From: Chondrosia reniformis
Taxonomy: Eukaryota > Porifera > Demospongiae > Chondrillida > Chondrillidae
Assembly (NCBI GenBank): GCA_947172415.1
Contig: OX359194.1
Location: 806,001 to 870,000, forward strand
Reading direction: 5' to 3'
DNA: 64,000 nucleotides
The notes beneath the pieces were generated by a model that had not been told where the DNA came from, searched no databases, and saw only the letters and a list, made by a program, of their open reading frames with translations. This document shows positions 36,639 to 50,200 of the stretch, piece by piece. The position numbers and the translations under genes were made by a program. The first letter of the stretch is position 1. Each line of letters begins with the position of its first letter.

Positions 36639-39600
36639 GCTTTTGCAAGCACATGAATTGACATATCAATCAACATGTTTCATGCACAACACAGGACAAC
36701 GTCACAAGTTATATTATTTTTAACAAGAATCACTGATTATCTTTTACACTATTTGCGCTATTGTGTTCATATTTTTCTTTTGATAAATACAGAATGGTTA
36801 TGGATGATTTGCGAAATGAAATTTCTTTAATAATAAAAATGATTCAATGTAATGTTATTGATTGTGTGGCCTATTCAATTGCCCTGACAATCAGAGCTGG
36901 GGATATACAAGGCTAAATGCTGGCTAGGCCTTCGGGGTAGGTCTTGTGTTCTTTGTGAGTAAAATCCTCGTGCTATTGCTCAAAGGCTACCTTGTATTAT
37001 ACGGAAATCAATTTGGGAATCTAAAATGGCCGTTGCTCAAATATTGCAAAGTTTGAGGAACTTTGGCGTTGTCCATGCCTAAACTACACTCATTGGTAGG
37101 TAATTTTGTTTAGAGAATCAGACAAACTCTATATATAACTACTTTAAATGAAGTCTATAATGTTTCTTTTTCTTTTAAGTTGGAATGTTATGATTAGCTA
37201 TTAATCTTTAGCTACCTCATGTAAAATACTTTTTACTTGTGAGACTGTTCAAAATTTAATTTGTACTTAACGTTTATACGAACTTTTAATTAGAACAGTA
37301 TATAAATGTCTTATTGTGCAGCCTATACTTGATTTACTGTATATTCATCTATTTATAGAATTGTCATGGAAGTCAAATATCAGTTTCCTAGCAACATGTC
37401 CAATTAAGAAACAAGGAGGACCGAGTGCAATTATTAATTGGCTTAACCCATTCAGGTGGGAAAAGTTAAGATAGTGAAAGAAAGTGTTGGATCAAGGGAA
37501 AATTTGCATGAAATTTACTGTGAGAATAACAAATAAAAAGGTCCTGGATTACATCTGTTCAATGGGACCACCAGATTTAGTATGTCTACCAGTCTAATAA
37601 CTCCTAGCTAGTTCACTTGGGGAGAGCTAGGTGTAGTACACACTTACCAGGTTCTCTGTATCCTATAGATCAGTTTGCCTTTCTATGAAACTGTACAATC
37701 CCTTTTTAACAAGTTTAGCTTTTTTAAAAATTTGGCGGGTTAGTGAGACCTCAGTTTGACATTGACAGTTGGGTAAGATATCCATTTGATGTCACTCTTG
37801 TCTTGACGGATCTCAAGCTCAGAACACTTGTCAACTTAGTATACATGTATAAAGTGTATACGTATTGATCCTAAATAGGACTCTGTTAATTATATATATA
37901 ACCTTTTAACAAGATCCAAATATTCTCCCCCGCCCAAACTACTGATTATAGTAGTCAATTAGCCTTATAACTGAGCAATATAAGTCTGCCAACCATATAC
38001 ATATATGCTCAAAGAATACTTGCATGGCAGAAGCATACATGTCCATCTTAGCAAAGTCTACATGTACAAACCTTTAAATCTAAATCTAACTCGACATTAA
38101 TCATAAAATACATATTACAATTTCAATTCTTATACAACATGACATTGTATAATTATTATTCATTGGGCATTGCAAACTTGAATGATCTTCTTATTGAACT
38201 GTGACCATATTGTAACCAATATCAATTTACCTGTCATAGGACAGTTAATGAGTTGCTTTGCACTAGACCTGCCATTGTTCTTTGTTATTCCCCATAACTG
38301 TTCATAACAATAATCTAGACTAGAACATTCTAACAAAGTTCTCTACACTCTAACTAATTGCTGACCTATTAAATGGCTTGTACATGGCGAAGGAGCTCTC
38401 CAGTGGAGCACTGCCATATTTAAAAACATAAAACAACTTTGGGATTCCTTTGGTTAACCAAACATTACCTTCCTTCATCACTTTAAGACACAAATTAATA
38501 ACTAGCTATAGAGCACTAGTGTTATGGAAACAAAAATGAAACTCACAGTAGTATGAACCTGGGAATAAACATGCTGAAAATGTACTATTATTATTGGCCT
38601 GGATTGGTATAGACAACTATAAGAAAAATTCTTATCATTTTAGTCAGACTTGAGGAAAGTATGCCTGACATTTAAGAACAAAAGTTCATACAACCAACCA
38701 AGTACAAATTACCATGGTTACATCTAAATAACAAGATTGCCATAGCAACAGCTGCAATCCATGCAATCAATTCACGCTGCAACTAAACAATTAAAATAAC
38801 TTAGCTGGTAGTACAATGTCTTAATTTAAACTTTAAAAAGTACAAATGAACTTTATTAAGAGCATGAATGATTCCCATGTAACTATGAAGTTGTCTACAG
38901 ACATGATTCCTAAGTAACAAAAACTCACAGAGCTGTGCATGTAGCATCTTCCATCATTTTGTCCATTTATCTATTTGTCACTTTCTTAGTCAAACTTGTC
39001 ATCCGAGATAATGTCCAGTGCATTCTGATAAGTCCTATGAGTTCATAAAGGAGTAACAACAAAGTTGTAAACAATTAGACAAAACAAACAAACAAGTGTA
39101 TACAAAGCTACTAGAATGTGGTACATACCTTAAAGGGAACAAGAAGGGAACCAAATAACTTTCTTTTTAAAAGAACACATTTTAATAAAGTTTCGTCTTT
39201 GATAGCAAACAACTTCGCTCGACTGCCATTTTAAACATCAAATTGCATATTCACTTCTCTTCTGCTTAGATTGTGATGTCAATTTTCAGAATAGAAGTAA
39301 AGTAATTGCCATGGAACAAACAATTATTGGCCAATTGGCCATTAGACCTGTTTTAAATATTTAATTACGCATACTGCCAAGGCTCATTAAAACTCCACAA
39401 TGTATTTCAATAACATACAATGAACCATGTATACACCATATCACTTCAATGTTATGTGTATATATATATATATATATATATGCCGTAGGTGTGTGTTATC
39501 AAATCATTGACCACTCAATTTTTTGTTACCATATCATTAAATTGGGGAAATCTGTTATTCCAAAGGTTTGTGCATTCAATTATGCCTCGAGATTGGCTTT

Positions 39601-39640
39601 ATCATAATCATATTATATTATATTTGATTAGGCACTTTTG
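36639..39640. other. Stretch with no recognised gene
   Basis: No exon with Ig, FN3 or phosphatase motifs, no transposon protein and no long open frame seen on either strand. A (TA)n run lies at about 39459-39482. Confidence 0.5.
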
Positions 39641-39662
39641 TGCAGTCAATTTTGAACCTAAA

Positions 39663-39893
39663 TTTTGTAGCAACCGGTAAAGTTGGAATGTATAGCAGGA
39701 GTGGTACAGTGAAGAACTGGTACACTGATGGAGCTGGAGTAGCTGCCACTTCTGAAGAACTTAGTACTCAAAGTTCATGGACCTATTAGAAGAGTCCTTA
39801 TTTCATCAGTCATGATCAGTTCATCTCATGCTAAAGGATACACATGTACTGTTAGTGCAGCTCCACTTACAATACTTATCCAGTAATATACTA
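39663..39893 (+). pseudogene. Ig pseudo-exon, remnant of a fourth receptor
   Basis: Recognisable Ig exon 2 pieces in order: a VKLECI-like start with the Cys changed, KNWYTDGAGVAATSEELSTQ, then a TAG stop, then [16 protein letters not shown] in another frame and ILIQ-type decay at the end. The splice acceptor is not preserved and no donor follows. It is most like Ig exon 2 of genes A, L and R. Confidence 0.8.
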
Positions 39894-40159
39894 TATAGTT
39901 AAGTGAAATATCCCTACATAATAATGTTACATAATATACTATTAAGAAAGATTATATCAATAATGATGCTAATAACATATTATAAGCATGGACCAATTGT
40001 TGTTGTACATATATAAAATCTTGTTTTCACCAGGTCCTTTTAGAATTGATGAATTTCTCCATTGAATTTTGCCATGCTTGAGATTCTTCAAGCTTACGTA
40101 CTTGGATTCATTTGATACTTATATGACGGTATATACGTACATATATATTTTGTAACATT

Positions 40160-41200
40160 GTATTTTTTGTTTCTAGTATTATGAAACCTATTTGTATAAA
40201 GATTTATATTATATGTTTTGATTAATTTTGTCATTCACATATACTATAAATACAAATTAATACTGCAGTAGCAACCATTATATATGCAATCTACATTACT
40301 TATATATTCCGCATTGTTAGTAGTTAAATGGTTCAGGTCATACTGTATATAATAAGATTAATTCTTTATTGGAAACACTAATAGAGAATGATATAAATGG
40401 TCCTTGCTTTGTAATTATATAGAACTCTTTGTATACATTTCTAGAGAACACAAGACAAGTACGTACGTATATATTGTGCAGTATATGTATGTATGTACAT
40501 ATGTACATGTGTACGTGTGTTTAATTAAAAAGTTTAAAACAATTTGTTTGCTGTGTTTGGTAGATGCTCAGACATTTGCAATGTTATTGTTTCAATTAAG
40601 GACAATTTTCAAAATATTGTTATGTTATATACGTACATATACGTATGTTAACCACTGTACAAAATATAATGTGGGATACTGAGCACCTGCAACATGAATT
40701 CTTTCAAATAGAACATTTCAACCCGGAGGTCTTCATCAGCAATATCTCTATATCCTATTATGACATCAAATATACGTATATATACCCCCTATCACTTTAT
40801 ATAATATCATGTATCAAGATTCTTGACTGATATATATAAGTCTAGAAATGTAAAATCCAAATTATATACGTATATACATATATATTTAATCATACTATGA
40901 GCATTCAATCAATAATTCAATTGAGAGAGCAATGTATAAGCAACATATTATATATAATTGTTGATCTACTTAAGAATCAGTATTATACGTACTTTCATTA
41001 GGAAAACCATTTTCACCTTCTACATAGTGTTTGAAAACCACATGTACAACCACAAAACTTTAATACAAATAGAATGTGTAATATAATGTATGTGCATATG
41101 TATATAAGTATATACAGTACTGTAATTTAAATATATATAGAATTTACAACTTCTGTATTATTTATGGTATATTATAGATACGTATATGCTTGTGCACGTG
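40160..41200. repeat. Older copy of the 62.5-63.7 kb repeat
   Basis: Shares TATTATGAAACCTATTTGTA, TTAGTAGTTAAATGGTTCAG, TTCTTTATTGGAAACA and AGAGAACACAAGACAAGTA with 62535-63170. A decayed version of the 63.5-kb arm follows at about 41000 (CATTAGGAAAACCATTTTCA). It contains ACATTTCAACCCGGAGGTCT then TCATCAGC, a Penelope-type end. No coding capacity. Confidence 0.6.
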
Positions 41201-42226
41201 GTTAGTGCTTGTTGGATAAACATTTATAGTCAAACATAATATTATGAACTTAAAACTTAAGATATAAAAACCTTTGATTGCTTGTATTTCACTTAGAAGG
41301 TATATCCATTAGAGGAGTATTTTCATAGTGTTAATATGCTTGTGTCCAACCATATTGTTTGTATTTCAGTGTACAACTCTAAACCATACAACAACATTGT
41401 GTGACAATGTTACGTAATGTTACCTCATTATGAATCACATCATACAGAGGTTAATGTGTTGCAAGATGTCCTAGATAATCATGATCAGTGTATCATTGTC
41501 TACAGCTGCACTTGTTACTACACGTAGCACTACATACGGTTTCATAGCTAACCAGTGCAGGGAGCACTATTCAGTGTTGCATTCCAGAACGCAATTTCAG
41601 GAGCACTGGAATGCGGGACCGACATACTTCTAAACAGCATATGACATTAAAACCCACAAGTGTATTGATACACTTTTGACTAGTAACAAAAACAGACGGA
41701 AACTACAGTAAACTAGGCAAAGTAACTAGGTAGCTATTCAAGCAGGTAAGTCTAAACCCAAACACTTTCAAGTATCTACATATGCATGTTTTAAGAAAGA
41801 TTTTCGAAGAGGATCACATTGCTCAGATTGTAATATATAATTCTTATACATGTACATGTACTGTGGTTAGTATTATATATACGTATATATATTATACTTC
41901 AATGAATTTGAAATATATATATATACTGCATAGTGGATTTCCCTTATTTTCTGTATAGTGGATTGTATTAAACCAGTATCATAATGAAAAAAATTTATAA
42001 TTTTTATTTATATATACGTATATAGTCAGAATTTACCTTGTACGTAATTAAGTATATAAACAAAATGCATGTTTCTGGAGTTTTAGATTGAATTATTCCA
42101 GTCTTTATCATCCAAACATTGATGTAAATGTGATGATGTTGTCATTTCAATATTCGTATACATATGTTCACCACAAAATCGTATATTATTTCCTCACAAA
42201 ACACAAGTGTATTATAATTTGCAGTT

Positions 42227-42287
42227 ATAGAACAACCTTACACAAATAGAACAACCTTACACAAATAGAACAACCTTACACAAATAT
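42227..42287. repeat. Tandem repeat, three copies of 19 bp
   Basis: AGAACAACCTTACACAAAT is repeated three times without change just downstream of the stop codon of gene R, probably in or near its 3' UTR. Confidence 0.85.
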
Positions 42288-42343
42288 TAATTGGGTTTAG
42301 TTATTTAACGTGAAAAACAGACACTCCAAATGTTCACACTCGT

Positions 42344-44209
42344 TCACACAGCCTTGAAGTTAGCATAAGTATCAAATGAATCCAAGTAAGCTTGAAGAAT
42401 CTCATGACACAACTTGTACTGATCCTGGATTTAATCATACATATGGAATATAACATGCGGAAGTGAATTACATCTTCTATATATAACAATACAGTAGGCG
42501 AAAGGAATTTAAAATAAACTTTTAAAGAAACTCACCACAGTGCAGACCATGTTTGGTCTTTGTACTCTAATGGATTTGACAGTCTGAAATAAGTCAATTT
42601 CTCCTTCAACTTTGACTCTCTCAATCCCAGACATAGCAGTAATGAAGACACCGGTGCGACCCATACCATCACTGTATAATAACACAACCAGATGGAGGCT
42701 TATAATTAGTAATAATATGCATTATGTAGAAAGTATCTGTTGCTAATCTTTTAAATGTGATAATTAATCTTGTCCAAATTATTCACTAACTTGCACATTA
42801 CAACACAGGGTCTGTTCTGTTCCTGTTGTATCTTTTGTACTTCACCCATCATGCTCAACAAAGGAGATAATTGTGGTTGAGTATCTCCCTTCCATTCTTT
42901 AGTGTGGAAAAGTGTGATCTCATGCGGGCTTGAGTCAGGCTGTTTGTGTATACAATAACAACTTAAATAACAATTCCAAAATGGATATTTTACCCAATAT
43001 GACATACACGTACGTCCATATGCATTAAATAGTATTCAATTTTAAATCTATTACAATCACTTTACCATAGTTTTGTCTGATACATTGATGGAGTACTGAG
43101 TGTAGCCGATATGTTTCTGAATGTGAATGGTTTCTATTCTCAGAAAACTATACTCTTCCGTGATGAGCTTCTCTTTAGGCCAAAAACTGCAGCATGTCTC
43201 CTATTATTACGTACATAAAGAAATTATAATATATACGTATATATATGTACATAAACGTTATATATACATAATACATAATGACATTGAACTAACTATTCCC
43301 ATTTCATAAAAGTCACAAAGTAGAACAATAGTCAGAGGTTTAGTTTGCCAGATAACTTCCCAAAAGTCATCTCTTGTGATACTCATTGGTGACTGAGCAG
43401 CTATAAAGGCTCGTGGAGTGGAATAGCTCTGCAGGTATTAGAAATACATATAAAAAGGAATTATAATTTGTGATATTTGACATAATTAACTTTATATATA
43501 TGAATGTTGTACTAACATAAATACATAAATGTAATATTTGGAGCGCCATAGGCACCCCTATATTGTTTTGTTAACGTATGGCTTCCTGTTCATAACCTTG
43601 TACCTGTCACCAAAATGGCGGACACTCGGCTAGCTTTCTTTTTCTAGCTTAAAATTAGCTTTTTTATCCTTTGCGTCGAACATTGAACTAACGAAATGGA
43701 CTTAAAAACCACCCTTACTAATACTATGTAACGTAAAGCTTGCGCAAAAACGTTTCCTATGAGATATGGCCTTGAAAAATTGATGGCCAACAAGAGTCGA
43801 CCGGAAATCGGTTAACCGGATATTTATGAGAAGCAGCAAAGTAGTTTGAGTTTACTTAGGGACGCCTGCATGGCGCCCCACAAGTTTTTAAACTTGAAAT
43901 ATAACTATATGAAGTTAAAGTTATTTATATGTTTACTAACATTAACGTATGATGAATTATAGTAGCTTCCTCCGTTTTCCTGATTCTTCCCAGAAATCAT
44001 GATGTACTTCAAGTAATCTAGTTTATTAGAGCATGGGTAAAATGTCATATATCTATGATTAGAGTCATATAATCAATGAACAGTAGCACAGATTACATGC
44101 AAGACTTACAAGGAAACTTATCCTTGTAACGATTTTTCTTTGAAATCACTAATTTTTTAGCAAAGTTTTTGTCTTCAGCATTAACAGTCTTACTTACATT
44201 TGCAAGCAT
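42344..44209 (-). CDS. Gene R second phosphatase domain D2, probably inactive
   Basis: Exons: 44110-44209, 43941-44017, 43294-43428, 43066-43200, 42791-42939, 42536-42671, 42344-42424. KKNRYKDKF and the D2 fold elements are present, but the DHSRV segment is replaced by [16 protein letters not shown] is AAQSP, the WPD loop is EWKGDTQP without WPD, and the P-loop is MCNDGMGRTG: Cys and Arg kept, His and the small residues changed. The protein ends [11 protein letters not shown]. Loss of WPD predicts no or very low activity, as in many vertebrate D2 domains, which act in regulation or binding. The acceptor at 44018 was chosen because the earlier AG gives an immediate stop. Confidence 0.9.
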
Positions 44210-47200
44210 CTAAATAGAAAATAATATACACAGAGTAAGCAACTCCATAAGAACATTCCAAAACCATGATAGTCAGCATAATACCGTATATCAGGAATTG
44301 AATATATACGAGAGTAAACGATTGTAATCAAGATTTGTCAAAATTACGGGCATAAGTAAACATTGTGGTTAAAAGAATGCGAGATAAAGCTTAGGTATAT
44401 GGGACATGTATACAGAATGACTGAGGTGTCAAATCAATACATGTCAAAAGTTTGCACATATATATAGTCAAAACTCGCAATCTTGCATTCTTTACACATA
44501 CATACGTATGCATATAATTCTCAATATACGGTATATATATATATGTATATGTATATCCATGCATGTGTATATATACTCTATGCATATCATATACGTATAG
44601 CCTTTGGGTAGGAAGATATGTATAGATCCACAGCTTCTATTTGCATAATAATATGGTAAGGAAATAGTTTGGTATAGAATTTAGTGTATATAAAATACGT
44701 ACATATGTACGTATGCACATATATATCTATAATACATATGTGTATATAACATGGATAAGTCATGTAAAACAATATGATACATTCACTGTATGCCTAAATA
44801 TTTCAAAGTGATCACCTCAAATTGATGTTTAAATCCTGTTCCTTTCTTTCCAGATTGAACTGTAATACTTTCAAGGTCCTGTATAGTCATTCTCAACTCA
44901 TGTGTTTGCAGAGCAGTGTCTCCACAGGTCATATAGTCACTCATAGCTTCGTGAATGAAGACATACTGATCCTATATATGAATATATACCTTTAATAGAA
45001 AATTGCACATAGAATAATATAAACATTCCATTTGCCTGTGTGAAAAGATACATGTAACAATCTACATTTATTGTCACATATTAAAATGTTATTCACCAGA
45101 TTCTGAACCATGAAGGTCCTCTTTGATCTCATTTCAGTAACAAACTCATAAATGTTGAGATCATCTCTCTCCTTCAATCTCTGTATCATGGCATCAATAG
45201 TGATGAATGTACCAGTACGACCTACTCCAGCACTGAATAAATAGAAAAACATATATTAGTTATAACTTATGTATAATTAAAGGTTATGCATATTCATTAA
45301 GTCATTTGGCATCAAACTGGTACACATACGTATATTTATAACTAAAATGGTAATAGCAGTTATATGCAGGTCACAATACGCTTTGCTCACCTGCAGTATC
45401 AATACATGATATATAGTTGTCACCCGCTCACCTGCAGTGTACCACCATGGGAGATGGACTGTTCATGTAAGCATTTCTGATTTTCTGAGAGAAACGTACC
45501 AGAGAAGAGGGATGTTGAGGTACTCCATGATCAGGCCATCCAGTGTACAGGAAGTGTTGGATGTAATGAGATTTGGAGTTAGGAACTGCATCCTTTATGT
45601 ATATACATGTGATAAGACAAGACATGCTGAGTAGTATAATTAATTACGGTACAAGACTTGTATATATGTATATATACCACTATAATTGCATTGCATAGTA
45701 TTATTGTATTGTGTTGTACTTCTAAAAATTTTAACAAATTATTTATGTAATATTTGAGAATGCATAATTATATTAGTGAAATTTCATATAGCACAGCATT
45801 AACATACATTTCTGAGAGTTATTTCTCGAATTTGATAATCAGCAAAACCAAGACATCTGTTAACTACAACTGTAAATCGTCTTCCTGGACAGTAAGGCTC
45901 TCCAGAATCATCCTTCCAGTAACACTCACATTTCCTCTGGTAGATTTTAAAAATAAATAATGTTCCAGAATTGATGGCATACGTACGTATATATACTAGT
46001 TATATCACACTTCAGTGTGGTATAATTAATATCTATATCACGTTACCAGAGCAACCGGTGATATCTGGGGTGTTATATATAAACCTTATATTTCACACTT
46101 GAACTAGTGATATATATTATTTCACACTTGAACTGGTGATATATATTTCACACTTGAACTAGTTATAATGTTATATCACCAGTACTCATATTTTCTTATC
46201 ATCACCTTACAATTGATTCAAGTCACACATGATATATATTAACTAAACAACACTCAATTGTGGTATAACTAGTACAAATAATATGTACTAGGTGGAACTG
46301 TCATTGATTTATCATGATTAAAACGTTAATTGGATATTAGGATCAAAAAAGTTCATTCTAAATGCCACAACACTTCTTTAAACATCTCTACTTCAATAAA
46401 ACTAGATAGTGATCAGTTAGAGCATATACATACTTATTGATATATGTTTCTTCATTTTTACTCCATCATAGATCTATAATGATTCAACAGGAAGTTTTGC
46501 TCACAACTGTCCTCCATTTTATGCTACTTTATTCAGGTATTATGTTTGTATACATATGGACATAATAATATTATACATACACATACGTACGTATGTACAT
46601 GTATATATAACATTATAACTTCTTCACGGGATACTATTGTATTTCCACCTCCTCTATATAACAAGAGATCACACTATTTACTTAAATTGGTTATAGTTGT
46701 TAAATTGGGATGGGCAGTGTATGAACTATGTACTAGTTATAACACACTTCAGTGTGGTATATTAAATTAAGGTGATGATAAGTAAATATATATGTATGAG
46801 TACTGGTGATATAACATTTATCACTAGTTCAAGTGTGAAATATAAGGTTTTTGTAGCCTGAATGGCCTGAACATCAAAGCAAATGAATATAAACATTATA
46901 TCCTGTACCACTCAAGGCATCCTGGATGGTATTCATATTTTGCAGGATATCCTGGGCAATACTTATATTTTCCAGGATGTGGCTAATTGAAAAAATCAAA
47001 AGGTCACAAATTGGTTAAACCCCGCCTCCCCCTGGGTTACAGGATACCACCTCACTATACAAAACACCCCAGATTTCACACGATTGCCCTGTTAACATGA
47101 TATATATGTAATTACTTCCTCTATTTTAATTAATACAAATACTGTAACAGTTTTAGTATTAAATGAATATTATACTGTATAATAATCTGTTTAATTGCAT

Positions 47201-50200
47201 GTATATAATATATATTGTAAGCACTGCATATGTCACTTTCACACTTTCTGTTTATGCATATGTACAGTACTTTTCCATTCTCTTCAGGTTGTGTCAACAT
47301 GACAATGACTGGAGTCTTACTATCCCAAATCATCTGCCAGAAGTCAGCTACTGTCTCTGGTGTTGGACCTTACAAAAGAAATGCTAAAAATATAAACTCA
47401 CAAAAAATGTAAATATCATTTACAAATAATACCTTGCGATGCAATATATGAATTAGTGCTGTTGTAACCCTACAGTAAAGTGGAATGTACATGTATTGCA
47501 ATTTAAAATTCAAAACATAATCTTTTAGATATTAGACATACGTACATACGTACGTATATGTAGCTAAACCAATTAGAATGTGGATCTATGGTAATGAAAG
47601 TCTCTATTCAATAATATTCAATAATATAACACTCACATCAATGTAGGAAGCATTGATATAGTCACTTCCATTCTCATCAGGAACAGACAGTACTACTCTG
47701 GAATGGTCAACTGTATGGAAATAAAATCTCATGAATGAATTGCATAATTTCACTTGGAAAATATGTATAAGTTTCATGTGACAATATATAATTTTACTCT
47801 ATAATATTCTCAGGATATGCAGCCATACAAAACCTATAGTTCCCCACTGCATTAATCTTGTATATAACAGATGTAGGCAGTTTCCACATCTGCATTATAT
47901 ATATTTACGTACATATATTTTCAATTAGGTGGTATATAACCATTATAATCACATGCTTTGCTAACAAGTGTATATGTTGACGTATCTGTTCTTATCTCTG
48001 TGTCTTCTGGCTATAGTTTCCACTCCATTCGGATCATTAACAATAGTCTATATATATATATATCAAAGAAGTACTGAATTTATACACTAAAATGCAATAA
48101 TACAATACCTCATATTCATTCTCAAAGCCACTATTTCTTTCTTCACTCATTTGCTTAAAATATGTCAGAAACTGTTCTTTTGGAATTGGTTTTAAACTTT
48201 TTTTAACTCTACCTGTATATAAATGGGCTTGTTAAAAATTATATTACAAGTTAATTATATAATATTGACTCACCATTATCATTTGCTGAAAATCCCTTTC
48301 CTTCTCTCATAGCTCTCTTAAAGGAAAGTGCTGGTGAAAATCTGGATAGCTTACCTCTCCTTGTACATAATATGAATATGAATATCAAGAATTTAAGTTA
48401 ATATATATATGCATATATTTATACATCTATAGTTGCACTGAGCCATGCAAAGGGTATGATGATAAGCAAAAACGTTGCCAATTTTATAGGACTTTTGGTC
48501 CCCCAGCCAGGATTGCACTTCAGTCACTTGGTTGGTTGGTATAATACTTTCAAGTGATTAATGCTTACTATCTATAGTCTGTACATATATAAGACTCACT
48601 TGTAAGCAATGATTAGTCCAATTACAAAAATGATTGAAGTAACAACTATCACAAATAATACAATCACAACACCTGCTGCAACTGCCACAGAAGTACTTTG
48701 TGAGGCAAGAGGTATTCCCTGTATTGTTACTATGAATGAAACAAAATACACCATAAAGTATTTGTGTACAACAATCTGCAATTTTATCAGATTTTTAGAA
48801 AAACAAGTTAGACTAGTAAATCTGCTTGCAAGCATGTATGTTTATATTAAATATGCACAAACACTCTATATAATATACGCACTCTATATAATACGTACGT
48901 ACGTACCTATCTCCTTGAGATTTTCTCCACCATTAGTAGCAACTCCAATAGCTAACATGTATGTCTGAGATGAATCTAGTCCATCAATCACTATACTTGA
49001 ATTTGGAGTGTTAGCTGTTGGTTCTATATCTCTTTTAACAGGTCCACTACTATCATTGAGGTATATATAGTACACTGGAAATCCTCTTGCTTCATGTAGA
49101 GTTAGTGGTTCCCAACTGATATTGAGTGAGTTACCACTCCATGCAGTCTTAATTGTAGAAGCATTGACTGGTATAGTTGGTGCTAAAATTAATCATGATT
49201 GTAAATTGTATTATATTTACATAATAACACATATGTTGTTATTTTGATTAAAATATGCAATGGAGCTAATCAAAATGTTTTTGTTAAATTGAGATTCATG
49301 TATTAATACAAATATAATTAAATGCATTCATCATAACTGCTAAATACAGCATGCACATGTAAGCAATTATCAACAACCTTCCTTCCTTCATTGTAAGAAT
49401 GAACATATAATGTATATGAATAAAGACAACCTTCCTCTTTCGAAAAGACAATAATTTCTGTCTCATTTCCATTTCCACCAGTAGTACCAGCTGAAACAGC
49501 AACGTAATATGGTATTCCTGGTTCTATAGTATGTTGACAGAATGTATGAAAGAGTATATAATATGAACATTTTACTCTCATAATATCATTACCTAAACTA
49601 TTGATTGATTCTTGAGTATTTTGAGTATTTATTACTTCACCAGGAGTGCCCAGTACACCATATCTGATGGTATATGTAACACTGTTATATCCATCTGATG
49701 GTTCTGGAGGATTCCAAGAGATTGCCACATTATTATCAGTACTGGCAGTCTTCATCAGGTTCCTTACTGGACCAGGAACTACATACATGTTACATATGGA
49801 CAAAGGGACAAGTATCAGCTATCATTATAAATCGTACAAGGATTAGTGGTGCTTACAAACTATCTATCATTGAGCCTTCTAGAAAACAATCACGATTGAT
49901 CATGAGAACATCCACGTACAACAACATAAAGGAAGCACTCTTGATCTGGCTAGTAGTACACTTTATATATACTTTATGCATCTTGTATATTACGATATGA
50001 AAATTATGATTTCTATTAAGATAAAATTTCTGTTAAGACGAATTTTTTAGTGGTCCCAGCCATTTCATCTTAACAGGGTTCAACTGTATATCAACATATA
50101 AAAATTAAGTGTTATAATAGTTGTGTGTGAATATGCATTATATATATATATATAAATCTATCTTTCCATAACATGAAGCCATACAACGTAATCAGCAAGT

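Noticed and set aside
35374-36661. Two near-identical 70-residue frames rich in VIPLFRYS repeats
   Set aside because: They are the inverted ends of the Mutator-like element read on opposite strands; the repeat comes from the subterminal DNA array.
44018-44060. Earlier AG acceptor for the second D2 exon
   Set aside because: It gives an immediate in-frame stop; the acceptor at 44018 restores a standard D2 segment.
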